A stretch of 64,000 nt of DNA from the NCBI GenBank assembly GCA_036186865.1, contig AP025042.1, positions 35,284,487-35,348,486 on the forward strand. Reading direction: 5' to 3'. Position 1 is the stretch's first letter. Every line of letters begins with the position of its first letter. The position numbers were made by a program, and so were the translations under genes. The DNA comes from Eustoma russellianum (taxonomy: Eukaryota; Streptophyta; Magnoliopsida; Gentianales; Gentianaceae). Shown one piece after another: positions 10,897-20,434 of the stretch. The notes below the pieces were generated by a model that did not search any database, was not told where the DNA came from, and saw nothing but the letters and a program-made list of their open reading frames with translations.

Positions 10897-11170
10897 ATCC
10901 CCCCTTTTCATTATTTACAAAATAACATTGGTTCATGATTTAAATATAATTGCCCCCCTCCAATTTGGCACAAATTCGAATTTTGAAATTTTTAATTTTA
11001 TAGTATTTTTGTCTCTCCCTTAAATTGTCATGCTCTCTCTCCCCTTTAAATCATGTTATCTCTCCCGCTTTTTTTTTTTAAATTATATCAAAAGTACATG
11101 TAAGAAAGAAATAGCAGTTGATAGTATATCAACAAAAATCATGTGTTTCAAGTGCGTTCTTAAGGGTTAT
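10897..11170 (-). other. B2 polypurine tract and 3' noncoding region
   Basis: Read on the minus strand this is the purine-rich region upstream of the LTR: AAAAGGGGGGAT at 10897-10908 next to the LTR start, preceded by several more GGGGAG/GGGAGAG tracts near 10945-11060. It corresponds to the B1 region 56895-57162. It follows directly on the gag C-terminus, which shows that pol (about 3 kb in B1) is gone. Confidence 0.75.
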
Positions 11171-13113
11171 TTATTCAACCCTTTGCAAATGTGCTTTTTG
11201 GTACCCAAACTTGGGTTGGGTGACCTTCCTAGGTCTTCCAAAAGGTAAGAAAAGAGATGAAGAATCAATGTAATAGATGTTTGGTGCAAATCTGTTTGGC
11301 CTTTGGCCGAGAATTCCATCATGCACATGGTATGATTTTCGTTTTTGATGTGCCTTCATATTAGTGTGCATGGTGCGTGATCTAGATGCATTTATGTTAT
11401 ATGAATGTCATGTATGCATCAACGGTTTCTTTTCATATTTATACAGTACATAATTATATCTTGTATGACATGAAGAAGAAGGACGATGAGATCAAGTAGG
11501 GGGTGATCTAGGCGTCCTTTTAGGTGCTACATTTGTATGTGTTCTCTTAGATGAAGATAGAATGAATTTTGTTGATTTATTTTGTGTTTCGTTTTTCTCA
11601 ACGTATCCTAATCTAGTCTTGTCGCTTTCATGCTTTTCTGAGGAGATGATGCGATCTAGTATGTTTGTCTGTATCAAACCGTTTCACCATTTTTTCTAAA
11701 TCCGCATTTCTTGATTTCAAATTTGAAATCTCGGATTTCATTTCATTATTCTCCATTGTCAAAGATGAAATTTCACACTTTAATGAATTTATCATGCAAG
11801 ACAACTATTCTTTTGAATCATTTAGTTTAGATACAAGATTCGAGTTAGAAGATTCTAACAATTTCTTGTCTTCAATTAGACATTTCTTTTCTTTTGCAAG
11901 AGCCTTAGGAAACTTATGTAACTCAAGATATCGACAAAATAAATCATCATAAGAAGGCTCAGAATCTGAATTAGAGTCACAAGATACCTAATTCGAAGCA
12001 TTGGATGTAAAGCATATTTGTACCATTTCTTCTTCAGTTCCTTCAGTCTAAGAATCGGATGAGTCACTCCATGTGGAGGCTTTGAAGACTCTTCTCTTTT
12101 ATTTGGGTTCTGAGACGATCCTAGTTTTGTTCCAGTCTTTGTCACGGTTTCTATTTGATTGTTTGCCCTTGTTCGGGCAGTCATATGACAAGTGTCCAAG
12201 TTTCCCACATTCATAGCACTTTATGTCCTCATTATTTTTATTTCTATGACTCTTAGGTGAAGTGGGCTTAGGTTTGTTTTTAATCGATTTTTCATGATCT
12301 TTCTTAATCTTTTATCCAACTTGATTAGATCTTCATCATCGAAATCTGTGCCACTATCATCTATACGATCATAAGAAGTAGAGACGTATTCATTTGATTT
12401 AAACGCTATAACCTTATCTTGTTCAAAAGTAGATTTAGAATTTCTTAAAGTGAGTTTGTCTTCATATACCTTTAATGATCCGATCAATTCATCCATTTTT
12501 ATCTATTTTGTTTCCTTACTTTCCTCAATCGCCGAGACTTTGGGGTTACATTGGGATGTGAGACTTCTTAGCACCTTTTGTACTTTTTCTTGTGTAGAAA
12601 AAGCTTTTCCAAGAGACTCAAGAGACTTCTAGATGTTAGTCAAGCGTAAGTCCATATCAACAATAGATTCGTTTGTCAATAATTTAAAAGACTCAAGAGT
12701 GGACATGAGCATTATTTATTAGACTCTTTAACTTGAATAGTCTCTTCGTGTTTCATTTCAAGAATTCTTCACATCTCTTGGGCACTAGAGCAATTTGACA
12801 CATAACTCGATTCATTTTTACTCAACCCATTTAAAAGAAGTTGCATGGCTCTAGCATTCATACTCAATTTCTTTTTGTCATCACTAGTATATTCTTGTTT
12901 CGGTTTTACGACCTCTAGTGTGACACCATCAATAGTCGATAACTTAGAAGGGATAAAATGACCATCTTCTATAATAGACCACATTTCTATATTAATGGCC
13001 ATAAAGAAAAGTTTCATTCTAAGTTTCCATTGTATAAAAGACTCACCATCGAAAAGAGAAGGCCTTACGGTTGACATTCCTTCTTGCTCGGTTTTGTAAC
13101 TAGTGGTTTTCAT
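11171..13113 (-). pseudogene. gag: Copia B2 gag, right copy, broken
   Basis: The start ATG is at 13113 (MKTTSYKTEQEG). It follows B1 gag: SLFDGESFIQWKLRMKLFF, SMNARAMQLLLNGLSK, SSYVSNCSSAQEM, then a stop at about 12769 where B1 has Trp. Further frames carry LIGSLKVYEDKL (12480), the degraded knuckle (NVGNLDTCHMTARTR, 12210), the coiled-coil region (about 11950-11690, read from the minus strand) and the C-terminal Gag motif DGILGQRPNRFAPNIYYIDSSSLFLPFGRPR (11320-11230, two parts). Several frameshifts separate these blocks. It ends at HLQRVE (11171) without going on into protease. Confidence 0.88.
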
Positions 13114-13154
13114 CTCACAAAGATCATTGGATCCTCTTGTCGTGAGTGTGCCTG

Positions 13155-13166
13155 GCTCTGGTACCA
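13155..13166 (-). promoter_or_regulatory. Primer binding site of B2 right copy, one mismatch
   Basis: Minus-strand TGGTACCAGAGC lies two bases inside the LTR end at 13169. It is complementary to tRNA-iMet except for one base. Confidence 0.9.
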
Positions 13167-13168
13167 CT

Positions 13169-15838
13169 TCTAGGACTTGTATAGCACCACTAGAAGGGGT
13201 GTTGAATAGTTGGTGCGGAAAATTTGGTTTTTAAAAACTTTTGAACCAAAAACCTCACTTCTGAAAACAATTTCTATTTTCATATGCTGATTTGAAATAA
13301 TTAAAAGTCCTAGTTAAAGACCTCTAAAAATTATGGAATTTTGTGATAGTCTACTCTCAAAGGTTCTGAGTATCTCATAAAATTTCAATTTAAAATTCCA
13401 CTCCTAACCCCTTGAAAATACGTTTTTGGTCAGATTGCGCAAATCTACCAGGAATAGTATTCCGACTTGAAAATTTTATTCCGATTAATTGGTGACTCCA
13501 AATGATCTGAAACTTTAATGACAAGACCCTCATTATATTTAGTTCAATAGGATGAAATAGGTTTTGAAAATTTCTTTGGAAAGTACGTCAATGACATTGA
13601 TGTTCTTAACCCTTGCAACTCTAAAAATCAGATTGCACTAGTCTCAGAACTATTCAAGTTTGACTGACTTATACTTATCCAAATGAAAACTAGGATATGT
13701 GGCTATGTTTTTGAAAAATTTTATGATTTTTGAAATTCTTTTGCTATTTTTACCTTTGTAATGAAATTGATGCAAAATGCTGGAAACTGAATGTAAAGTG
13801 CGGTAAAGTAAAGACACCAAGGATTTTATACTGGTTCGATTAAATCAACCTACTCCAGTCTTCGAGGACACCTTCCTCGGTTATCATTAAACACTAAAAA
13901 CACCTTAACACAAGGGTGACTTGAGTTACACACCAACTCCACCCCTTTACAAACAATGCAATCGAGCAAACGAATCACGGAGACCACCATCGAACGAATG
14001 AAGGTTTGATCACACCTTGATCAACCTTTTACAACAATGAACGTGCTTTGGTGGTATGTTCAAAGCCTATAAAATATTTAGAATATATGAACAATAGGCT
14101 TGAGAGAAGAAGAAGAAGAAAGTAGTAGAGCCTCTTGCACTTGTGAGAATATGAGTTATGGTCTTGACTTTGTTTTGCACTACTTCTCTTCCATTTATGC
14201 TCGCTTGGCCGCCCCCTAGGGCATCTCTTCCTTCTTGAGAATTCTCTTTAATGCCATTGGAAGATTGCCTTGTGTAGAAATGACACTATCTTGCTCACTT
14301 GGCACACTATGATTGGAAAGATGACTTGGCCTTGATTACTTGTCACTTCATAATTGGTCCAACTTGGCATCCTTTAGTGTGCTGAAAAAATCTGAACTAA
14401 ACTCATAAAACATGTGCCAAATAGTATTCAAAATGTTACCAAACAATCACTATTCAATCCCTTCAATTTTGGGAAGCAAATTGAGAACCATTAAGACAAG
14501 AACATCGGCCACCCTATACTAGACGTGATGAAATTTTCAGCATGTGTCTAATTTGAACTCTTTTGAATTGTTACCTTGTGTAGTTCCCTCTTTTATGTCA
14601 CTAACCTTGTGTGGCATATTCTCCACCAATTGAGATGCCAACTAAGCTCCACGTAGGCTCCATCATGGCTGAGAATGGCGTGTAAGCTGAATGTACATGT
14701 GCTGAAATTTCACTTTAGTAAGCTCTGTCAAATAAGACACAATATTTACACATATATGGTAAATTATAATCAGTCCTAATTTAAATTTTCTAGATCACTT
14801 TAACATGTCTTGAATGTGTAAAAAGTGTCTAGATACATGTTACATCTCATGCCAAAACAAAAAGTTCCATGTGTTCGTAGAAAACCGAATTATCGACTTT
14901 TGTCTGCTACGGGATTTTTCTCCAATTAAATTCAAAATTTTTGCACATGTCACATATATTATGTCAAACATAATGTACACAAAATAAATTATATATTCAG
15001 CTCTAATGGCTGATTGAGAGGCACCCCCATGTGCTGAAAAATGAATTTGAAATCTCCACAATTTGGCCTACATTGTGGATGATTTGTGTGTGCCAACAAG
15101 GAATGATTTAGTGGCTGAATTTAACATGTGATCCACAAAATTGTTGGCTATTTTTGAAGTATATGGGCTGGTCATCTTTATATGGAAAGTACGTGACACG
15201 TCGGTGAAGTTTCAGTAATCACCCGATACGACAATTTTCGGTTTACAACCTTGTAACGTGTCATTATAATTTTGTCATCACCATGACTTATATCATATGA
15301 TATAAGACCTGAATATACTCATAAATATGATGTGTATATATTGGTGTGACGTTGACGTATGTTTGTAATATATGTAACATGTCGGTAGTACGTTGGAATA
15401 TATGTGTATTGTGCCTTTTTAATTAATTAATATATATATATATATATATTTATTTATATATATATATATATGGCATATGAATGGCATGTATATTGAGTGG
15501 GTAAGGAGACTTTCCATTTTTAATTCGTTGCGTCAAGCTTTGTCCAAATATATATCCATTTAATGAACTAGTTAATTCATTAACTTAAGTATTTTACTTA
15601 ATGAACTAGTTTAGTTCATTAATTGTGGCACATGAAAATAGTTCAAAGACAACAAATGTTTGCCATATGATGTAAGCTTTAACACTTCATAGCTTGTTAG
15701 TACGGCAATAATATATATAAAGCATATGAGGCATGTATATCACCAAAACGTGTCAAGTAATACTTTTGTCATGCATTTTGTAAACTCGTACTATTTAAAT
15801 CATGTATATGTAAATCATTCAAACACTTTTTCTCAACA
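13169..15838 (-). repeat. 5' LTR of copia B2 (2670 bp)
   Basis: On the minus strand it starts TGTTGAGAAAAAGTG at 15838 and ends TCCTAGA at 13169. It contains the CTTATATCAT-half palindrome at 15287-15306, the TGACGTTGACGT pair near 15349-15360, nested TGAACTAGTT inverted repeats at about 15560-15622, and an AT dinucleotide run at 15420-15470. The flank right of the LTR begins TCACA; no matching duplication can be found because the left side is truncated. Confidence 0.88.
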
Positions 15839-15867
15839 TCACATACACACACACACCCGGAGATATA

Positions 15868-16060
15868 TTTTTTTTATGAAAGATAACTTTTATTGAAAGC
15901 CTCACGTATGGCGGAGGAAAACCATATTACAAACATCAGAGTACGAAAATCGATGAATCAAATCGCTAATGATGACGCGTCTCCAATCATATATTATATG
16001 CCGCATTAAAATCTTGCCAAGTAAAACCACCCTTGTGGATAAAAACCTTGGCGAAGGAAA
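15868..16060 (-). mobile_element. Probable 3' end of a LINE, antisense, with short poly(A)
   Basis: Read on the minus strand there is an AATAAA signal (15889-15894) followed about 14 bases later by an A8 run (15868-15875), after a segment reading TTTTCCTCCGCCATACGTG and then GAGGCTTTCAATAAAAG. This looks like the 3' untranslated end of plant L1 LINEs, recalled from family knowledge and not searched. No RT is attached, so it would be a 5'-truncated insertion. Confidence 0.45.
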
Positions 16061-16740
16061 AAGCGTACATATTTATTTGACTGGTAATAACGCCTAGCCT
16101 ATATGTGAATGAATACATGTATGAGTTCTTACTGGAAGATATATCTCTACTGAGCTAGTTATCATGCCTTGAGCCCGAAGCTGCCGAGTCGACATGACTA
16201 GTGTTGCTCCAGGTGAACCATGTACCTCATGAGAGAGCAAAAATGAAGTTAGGAGTAACACAATGAAAGTATAGATGAATGAAGTTGACGAAACCCAGAC
16301 CATACCGAAGTCGTCTTGGCTCAACTTGAACCAAGACGACGAAATCTGTTGATTGCCACTGGGTGATGTTGTAGTCCAACACTTGATGGTGGTTGTGAAT
16401 CTCATGATAGCCCAGGTAAATATCCACTGTGGCAAAGCAAACGCAAGCGCAAATGTCAAACAAAGATAAGTATAGCTAAGATTGATGCAAAGGTTATCGT
16501 GTATAGTAAACAAAGGTATGAATAGTAAACGCACCAATGTTGTCTGTGTTCTAGAACACAAACAACAATATAGATATTTGGCAGACATGTATCACGCTCT
16601 GAACACCGACAGATGAAGGTCCGTGAGTAACGCGCCATGTACTTCACACGGTAATTCTTGGGCTGAACTGTAGAGTGTCATGCCGGATATATATATATCT
16701 TATCCGATCTTTCTATATATAGGTTGATGACGATGCTATC
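16061..16740. other. Unassigned 0.7-kb stretch
   Basis: I recognise nothing here. Its GC content is somewhat higher than that of its neighbours. A minus-strand frame of 164 codons (16094-16588) has several hydrophobic stretches but no recognisable domain and low-complexity composition. TATATATATATCTTATCC and TATATATAGG tracts lie at about 16686-16722, just before the LINE begins, and could belong to the LINE 5' end or to the old insertion site. Confidence 0.35.
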
Positions 16741-17710
16741 TAACCCTGGAGTCCAGCAGCGGCCGGCGGCCTAGAGCTGCCGTTTCCCTTCTCTTATCTC
16801 GTATTCTCCTTCTTTGCCATCGACTTTGGGGAAATTATTCGCGCCGTTGTTCTCCGGATCTGCCAAGCCTTCTATTGCCTCAAAGCCAATTGAACGATAC
16901 AAAGGAAGCCCCATGATCGAATTTTCGGAGGAGGAAATCATTTCTCTTGCGGCTCCTTATCGATTCACATTGGTTGGAACGTTTTGGTATGGTAGGCCAC
17001 TGATTGCCACCATTCGCACAAGTATTGAACGCATTGGATTCACAGGAATGGTACATACCGGTCTCCTTGACACTACGCACATCCTCTCGCACTTCGATCA
17101 GGAATTGGACTACCTGCGATGTTTTGCGCGACAAAACAGACTATAGCAGGCAAATACATGAGAGTCACCAAATGGACGCCTAATTATGATCCAAAAATTG
17201 ATGTTTCGATTTTTCCGATATGGGTTGCATTATCGGGATTACCAATCCATTTTCATCGACAGGACGCCTTGTTTCAGATAGGCCGTATGCTTGGCACTCC
17301 AATGAAATTAGATGCATCTACTGCGGAAATTCTCAGGCCATCAGTTGCACGTCTTCGTATGGAAATTGACATTTCGTAGGATTTTGCTTCTCGCGTCTAT
17401 TTCCAGGTGGCAAATCGTACTATCGCCCAGCCTGTCATTTATGAAGATCTTCCATCGTATTGCTCCACTTGTTTTCGATTAGGACATAAGTCCACTGATT
17501 AGGGGAAGACCAATTCCCATGAATCAAAGCGTGTTGAACCAACAGAAGGACAGAGGGTCCCAACCCTATCAAAAGAGCCTTCACAGTGCTGGACTCCTAA
17601 GAAAAATCCTCCTATGCACATGGAGGTGACAGCAAATACTTCCATGCCTCAACCTGCTTCAGCGACTCCACCTTCGGTATTATTATCCCCTGACATAACT
17701 CGTATTGTTA
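16741..17710 (+). mobile_element. L1-type LINE, 5' portion (split by copia A2)
   Basis: This holds a GC-rich leader and ORF1 of a plant L1-type LINE. It is interrupted at 17710/17711 by copia A2 and resumes at 40288. The bases before A2 (TGTTA, 17706-17710) and after it (CGTTA, 40288-40292) match in four of five positions, consistent with a decayed 5-bp target duplication. The exact 5' end is uncertain; I place it where the GC-rich leader begins. Confidence 0.8.
16814..17710 (+). pseudogene. LINE ORF1, DUF4283-like nucleic-acid binding protein, N-terminal part
   Basis: The frame is open from 16775 but has no ATG until 16913; I give 16814, where similarity seems to begin. The DUF4283 pattern is clear: a YRFTLVGTFWYGRP opening, then GKYMRVTKWTPNYDP and PIWVALSGLPIHF, LFQIGRMLGTPMKLD, ARLRMEIDIS. 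A frameshift near 17120-17146 and a TAG at 17377-17379 break it. A zinc-knuckle start CSTCFRLGHKSTD follows (about 17460-17500), with a stop where the last Cys is expected. In plant LINEs ORF1 binds element RNA. The C-terminal end lies beyond the A2 insertion at 40288-40695. Confidence 0.8.
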
Positions 17711-19179
17711 TGTTAGGTCCGAAACACAATCTAGAGGCGGGTGAATAGAGTGTCTGGTACTTTTTACGGAATTTTCTTGTTTGGCTCAACTCAAAAGAAA
17801 TTCAAAATCAAATCAAGAATGGGAGGTGAGAAGTAATGAATGAATACACCGGATATAGAGCGGTTTGAATCGTAAAGGATTCTACTCCACCACCATTTTG
17901 TTGCCAAAGTGGATTTTCAACAACTACTCTTCTTATTAGAGACAATAAGAACAACCCAGCAACACTTACACTAACACCTTAGTGTAAGCAACAACAACAA
18001 CTTCTTGCACAAAATACCCTTATGCAACTACAGCTCTAGCAAGAACAACTTCTTGCTACCTCACAACTTCAACAAAGTTACCTCAAGAACTTTCTCACAG
18101 TGGGTTGAAGGAAATAGTAAGGTTCACACTTTCTCACTAGTCTAAGCACAAGAAAGAGATCAAATCTTTATGGTTCCTCTTGTGCTAGACTCTCTGTCTC
18201 TCAATATTCAACAATGAAGAACAAAGAAAAGCTTAACAAGCTTTAAGCAATTTTACAAATGTGAGAGAACTATACAACAATGAATAATGAAGCTAGATGA
18301 TGGTGAAAGTGTGTATTTGCCTCATCCAAGCTTCTCCGATTTATAGGTGAAGTTCACCACATTTTTGAGGCTCCACCAAGTCTTCACAATGTATCCAAAG
18401 TCTTCATAATACTCAAGATAGTCTTTAGCCACCCTATGGATTGATTTGATCCTCAATACCCAACCTAGGATTGCTTACACATGGATATAATAGTTAAAGA
18501 AGCATGTAGTATGTTGGAGTAAAGTCTACAAGAAATTTGAGCAAGATTGGATAGATAAAATACCATGAATCTCCCTTTGATTTTGTTCCAACGTTCAAAA
18601 AATTTTGAGTTCTGGGGGATATCGATCGATCGAAGTGCCTGGGGTGAGAGATCGATGTCCTACAGAAACTTTGCAGTTTTTAAAACTGCTGACATCAAAA
18701 AGCGGGAGATTGTTAAGATATAAATTGTTTTGATGATTAAAAGATGTTTTAAATAAGTTAAATTTATGCTTGAGACTTGATGCAAGATGAAGAAGTCCTC
18801 CTCGGAGAGACTGATGTCACTTCAACCGATCGATGTCCCCTAGACTGAGAGATCGATGTTGGACAAAAAGTATTCTGCCTGACATCGATCGATCAAAGTC
18901 TCCCCGGGGAGAGACTAAAGTGACATCGACCGCTCAATGTCTCCAGGCTCAGAGGTCGATGTTAGATAGAAAGGTTTCTGCCTGACATCGTTCGATCGAA
19001 GTCAGAAATTGTACATTGATCGATCGATGTCTCCAGTCTCAGAGATGGATGTTGGACAGTGAGTTCCGATCTCAACCATTTTTGACATATTGTAATTTTC
19101 TCATCTTGCATCAAGTCTCAAGCATAAATTTAACTTATTTAAAACATATTTTCATCACAAAACAATTTATATCTTAACA
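17711..19179 (-). repeat. 3' LTR of copia A2 (1469 bp)
   Basis: On the minus strand it starts TGTTAAGATATAAATTG and ends TTTCGGACCTAACA. It is about 80 bp longer than the 5' LTR because of an inverted insert (18697-18791). A TATA-like box (minus-strand CTATAAATCGG) lies at 18340-18346. Family-A palindromes and half-palindromes fill about 18620-19040. Confidence 0.92.
18697..18791 (+). repeat. Inverted PPT-LTR junction fragment inside the 3' LTR
   Basis: The sequence AAAAAGCGGGAGAT then TGTTAAGATATAAATTG reads on the plus strand inside a minus-strand LTR. It is a polypurine tract plus the first ~80 bp of the family-A LTR, in reverse. The 5' LTR of A2 has only GATTGATA at this place (about 39889). 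The PPT differs from that of A2 itself (AAAAAGAGGAAGAT), so the donor may be another copy. It forms an inverted repeat with 19100-19179. Confidence 0.85.
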
Positions 19180-19193
19180 ATCTTCCTCTTTTT
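19180..19193 (-). promoter_or_regulatory. Polypurine tract of copia A2
   Basis: Minus-strand AAAAAGAGGAAGAT directly abuts the 3' LTR start (19179). It is the plus-strand DNA priming site. Confidence 0.85.
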
Positions 19194-19872
19194 GATGATT
19201 TCAAAACCATGATTCAAAAGATGTTTTTACTTGATACATTTACATCTAAACTTGATATTTTACAACTCCCCCTTAGTTCATGCTCCCTCATCATATGAAC
19301 ACATCAAAAACTCCCCTTTAACATGTAATCTACCCAAAATCAATAAACAATGATATCAACACCAAAATGCTCCCCCTCACCCATACACCAAATTTCATAT
19401 TTTCATATTTTCATCTTTTCAATATGTGAAATAGCATACCAAAGTAACAATGACTATCAATCATTTTACACAAGCATATAATGTCAAGATCAAGACACTT
19501 CATGCCATGTCATGCCAAATCCAACTTCTCAAACCAAGCTATGTTATGCAAAACACCAAGGCTTAAGCCATTAACAAACTAAACCATGCCATACTTTATG
19601 TAATACACTAAAACTTAAACCATCAACATATCAAGACAACTTAATAATACCAACATATCAAGAAGACAACTTTAACCAACATATCAAGACACCAAATCTT
19701 AAACCATCAATACCATCATATCAAGACAGCTTAAACCAACACCAACTTCTTCCCTTTTTGAAAACATCAAAAAAATATAAGAGACACGAAAATAGAGAAT
19801 TGAAATATCATTAAGAAAATAAGAAGTTCATGAGATACATGAGTAATCTCAACTTCTAAGCTATTTCTATAG
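19194..19872 (-). other. A2 3' noncoding region with imperfect short repeats
   Basis: No gene is seen between the ORF3 stop and the PPT. The plus strand shows irregular repeats of AACATATCAAGACA and AAACCATCAA, densest at about 19615-19745. Confidence 0.7.
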
Positions 19873-20434
19873 CTACTGGGGAATAGGAAGAACTAAGAAA
19901 ATCCACTCTTCATCAGAAGAGAAGCATAGTCCAGAAAGAGCACCTTTGAGCTTCGTTTTCAGTTTTTGGTACTTGGATTTTTGAACGGCCAGCTCTGTTT
20001 GCAGTGTCGTGACTTGAGTATCAACTTTCGTCTCTAACATTCGGACACAGTCTAGGAGGTTCTTATAGTCCCTCTCTAGATCATCTATGTGTACGGCCTC
20101 CTTGGTTAGATCTTCCCCCCATTGACCAAGAGTGTGGTGTATGTATTGAATCTCAGACTCTGCGTTGAATTCTTCCTCTGAGTCACTAGCTTCCTCCATT
20201 AGAGCTTTTCTTTTGTCTGCTTGGGAGGTAGAGGTGGGTTGTGAGGACGGTTGTTTTTGGGGGTGAGATGAGGGTTCAGTGGGTGATGGTGGAGGAATGG
20301 GATCTTCGGGTGGAACATCTTCAGCTTCGTCTTCTTCTTCGTCATGTTGACCACCCCGCCTCTGTGCCTCTTTTCGGGACTTATGTATTTGTTAGATGTT
20401 TTCCTTGTTGTAATAATTCTTATTGGATATCTAT
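19873..20434 (-). pseudogene. Copia A2 ORF3, C-terminal part (right of G1 in reading order)
   Basis: The minus-strand frame enters from the G1 boundary at 20434 and, when one copy of the 5-bp duplication is dropped, continues the frame of 32725-33676; one in-frame TAA occurs near 20393. It gives an acidic and proline-rich linker (EEEDEAEDVPPEDP near 20330), then from 20199 a segment with coiled-coil character (DLERDYKNLLDCVRMLETKV, TLQTELAVQKSKYQKL), ending LPIPQ at 19873. Acidic linker plus coiled coil is typical of this plant ORF3 family. No transmembrane helix is visible, which argues against a simple envelope role. Confidence 0.75.

Larger units (their letters stand above)
7143..15838 (-). 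mobile_element. Copia family B2: LTR-gag-LTR-gag array lacking pol
   Basis: On the minus strand the order is LTR (15838 to 13169), PBS, gag (13113 to 11171), a short 3' region with polypurine tract, LTR (10896 to 8272), PBS, and a second gag (8216 to 7143) that ends abruptly. No protease, integrase or RT is present between gag and the polypurine tract. It belongs to the same family as B1 on the right: shared gag, LTR ends, U3 palindromes and PBS position. It is clearly more diverged than the two B1 copies are from each other. Two gags sharing one middle LTR is the product expected from unequal recombination between LTRs. Confidence 0.88.

Noticed and set aside
16094..16588. 164-codon minus-strand ORF with hydrophobic segments
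   Set aside because: No domain, low-complexity composition, and no support from context; kept only as part of the unassigned stretch.
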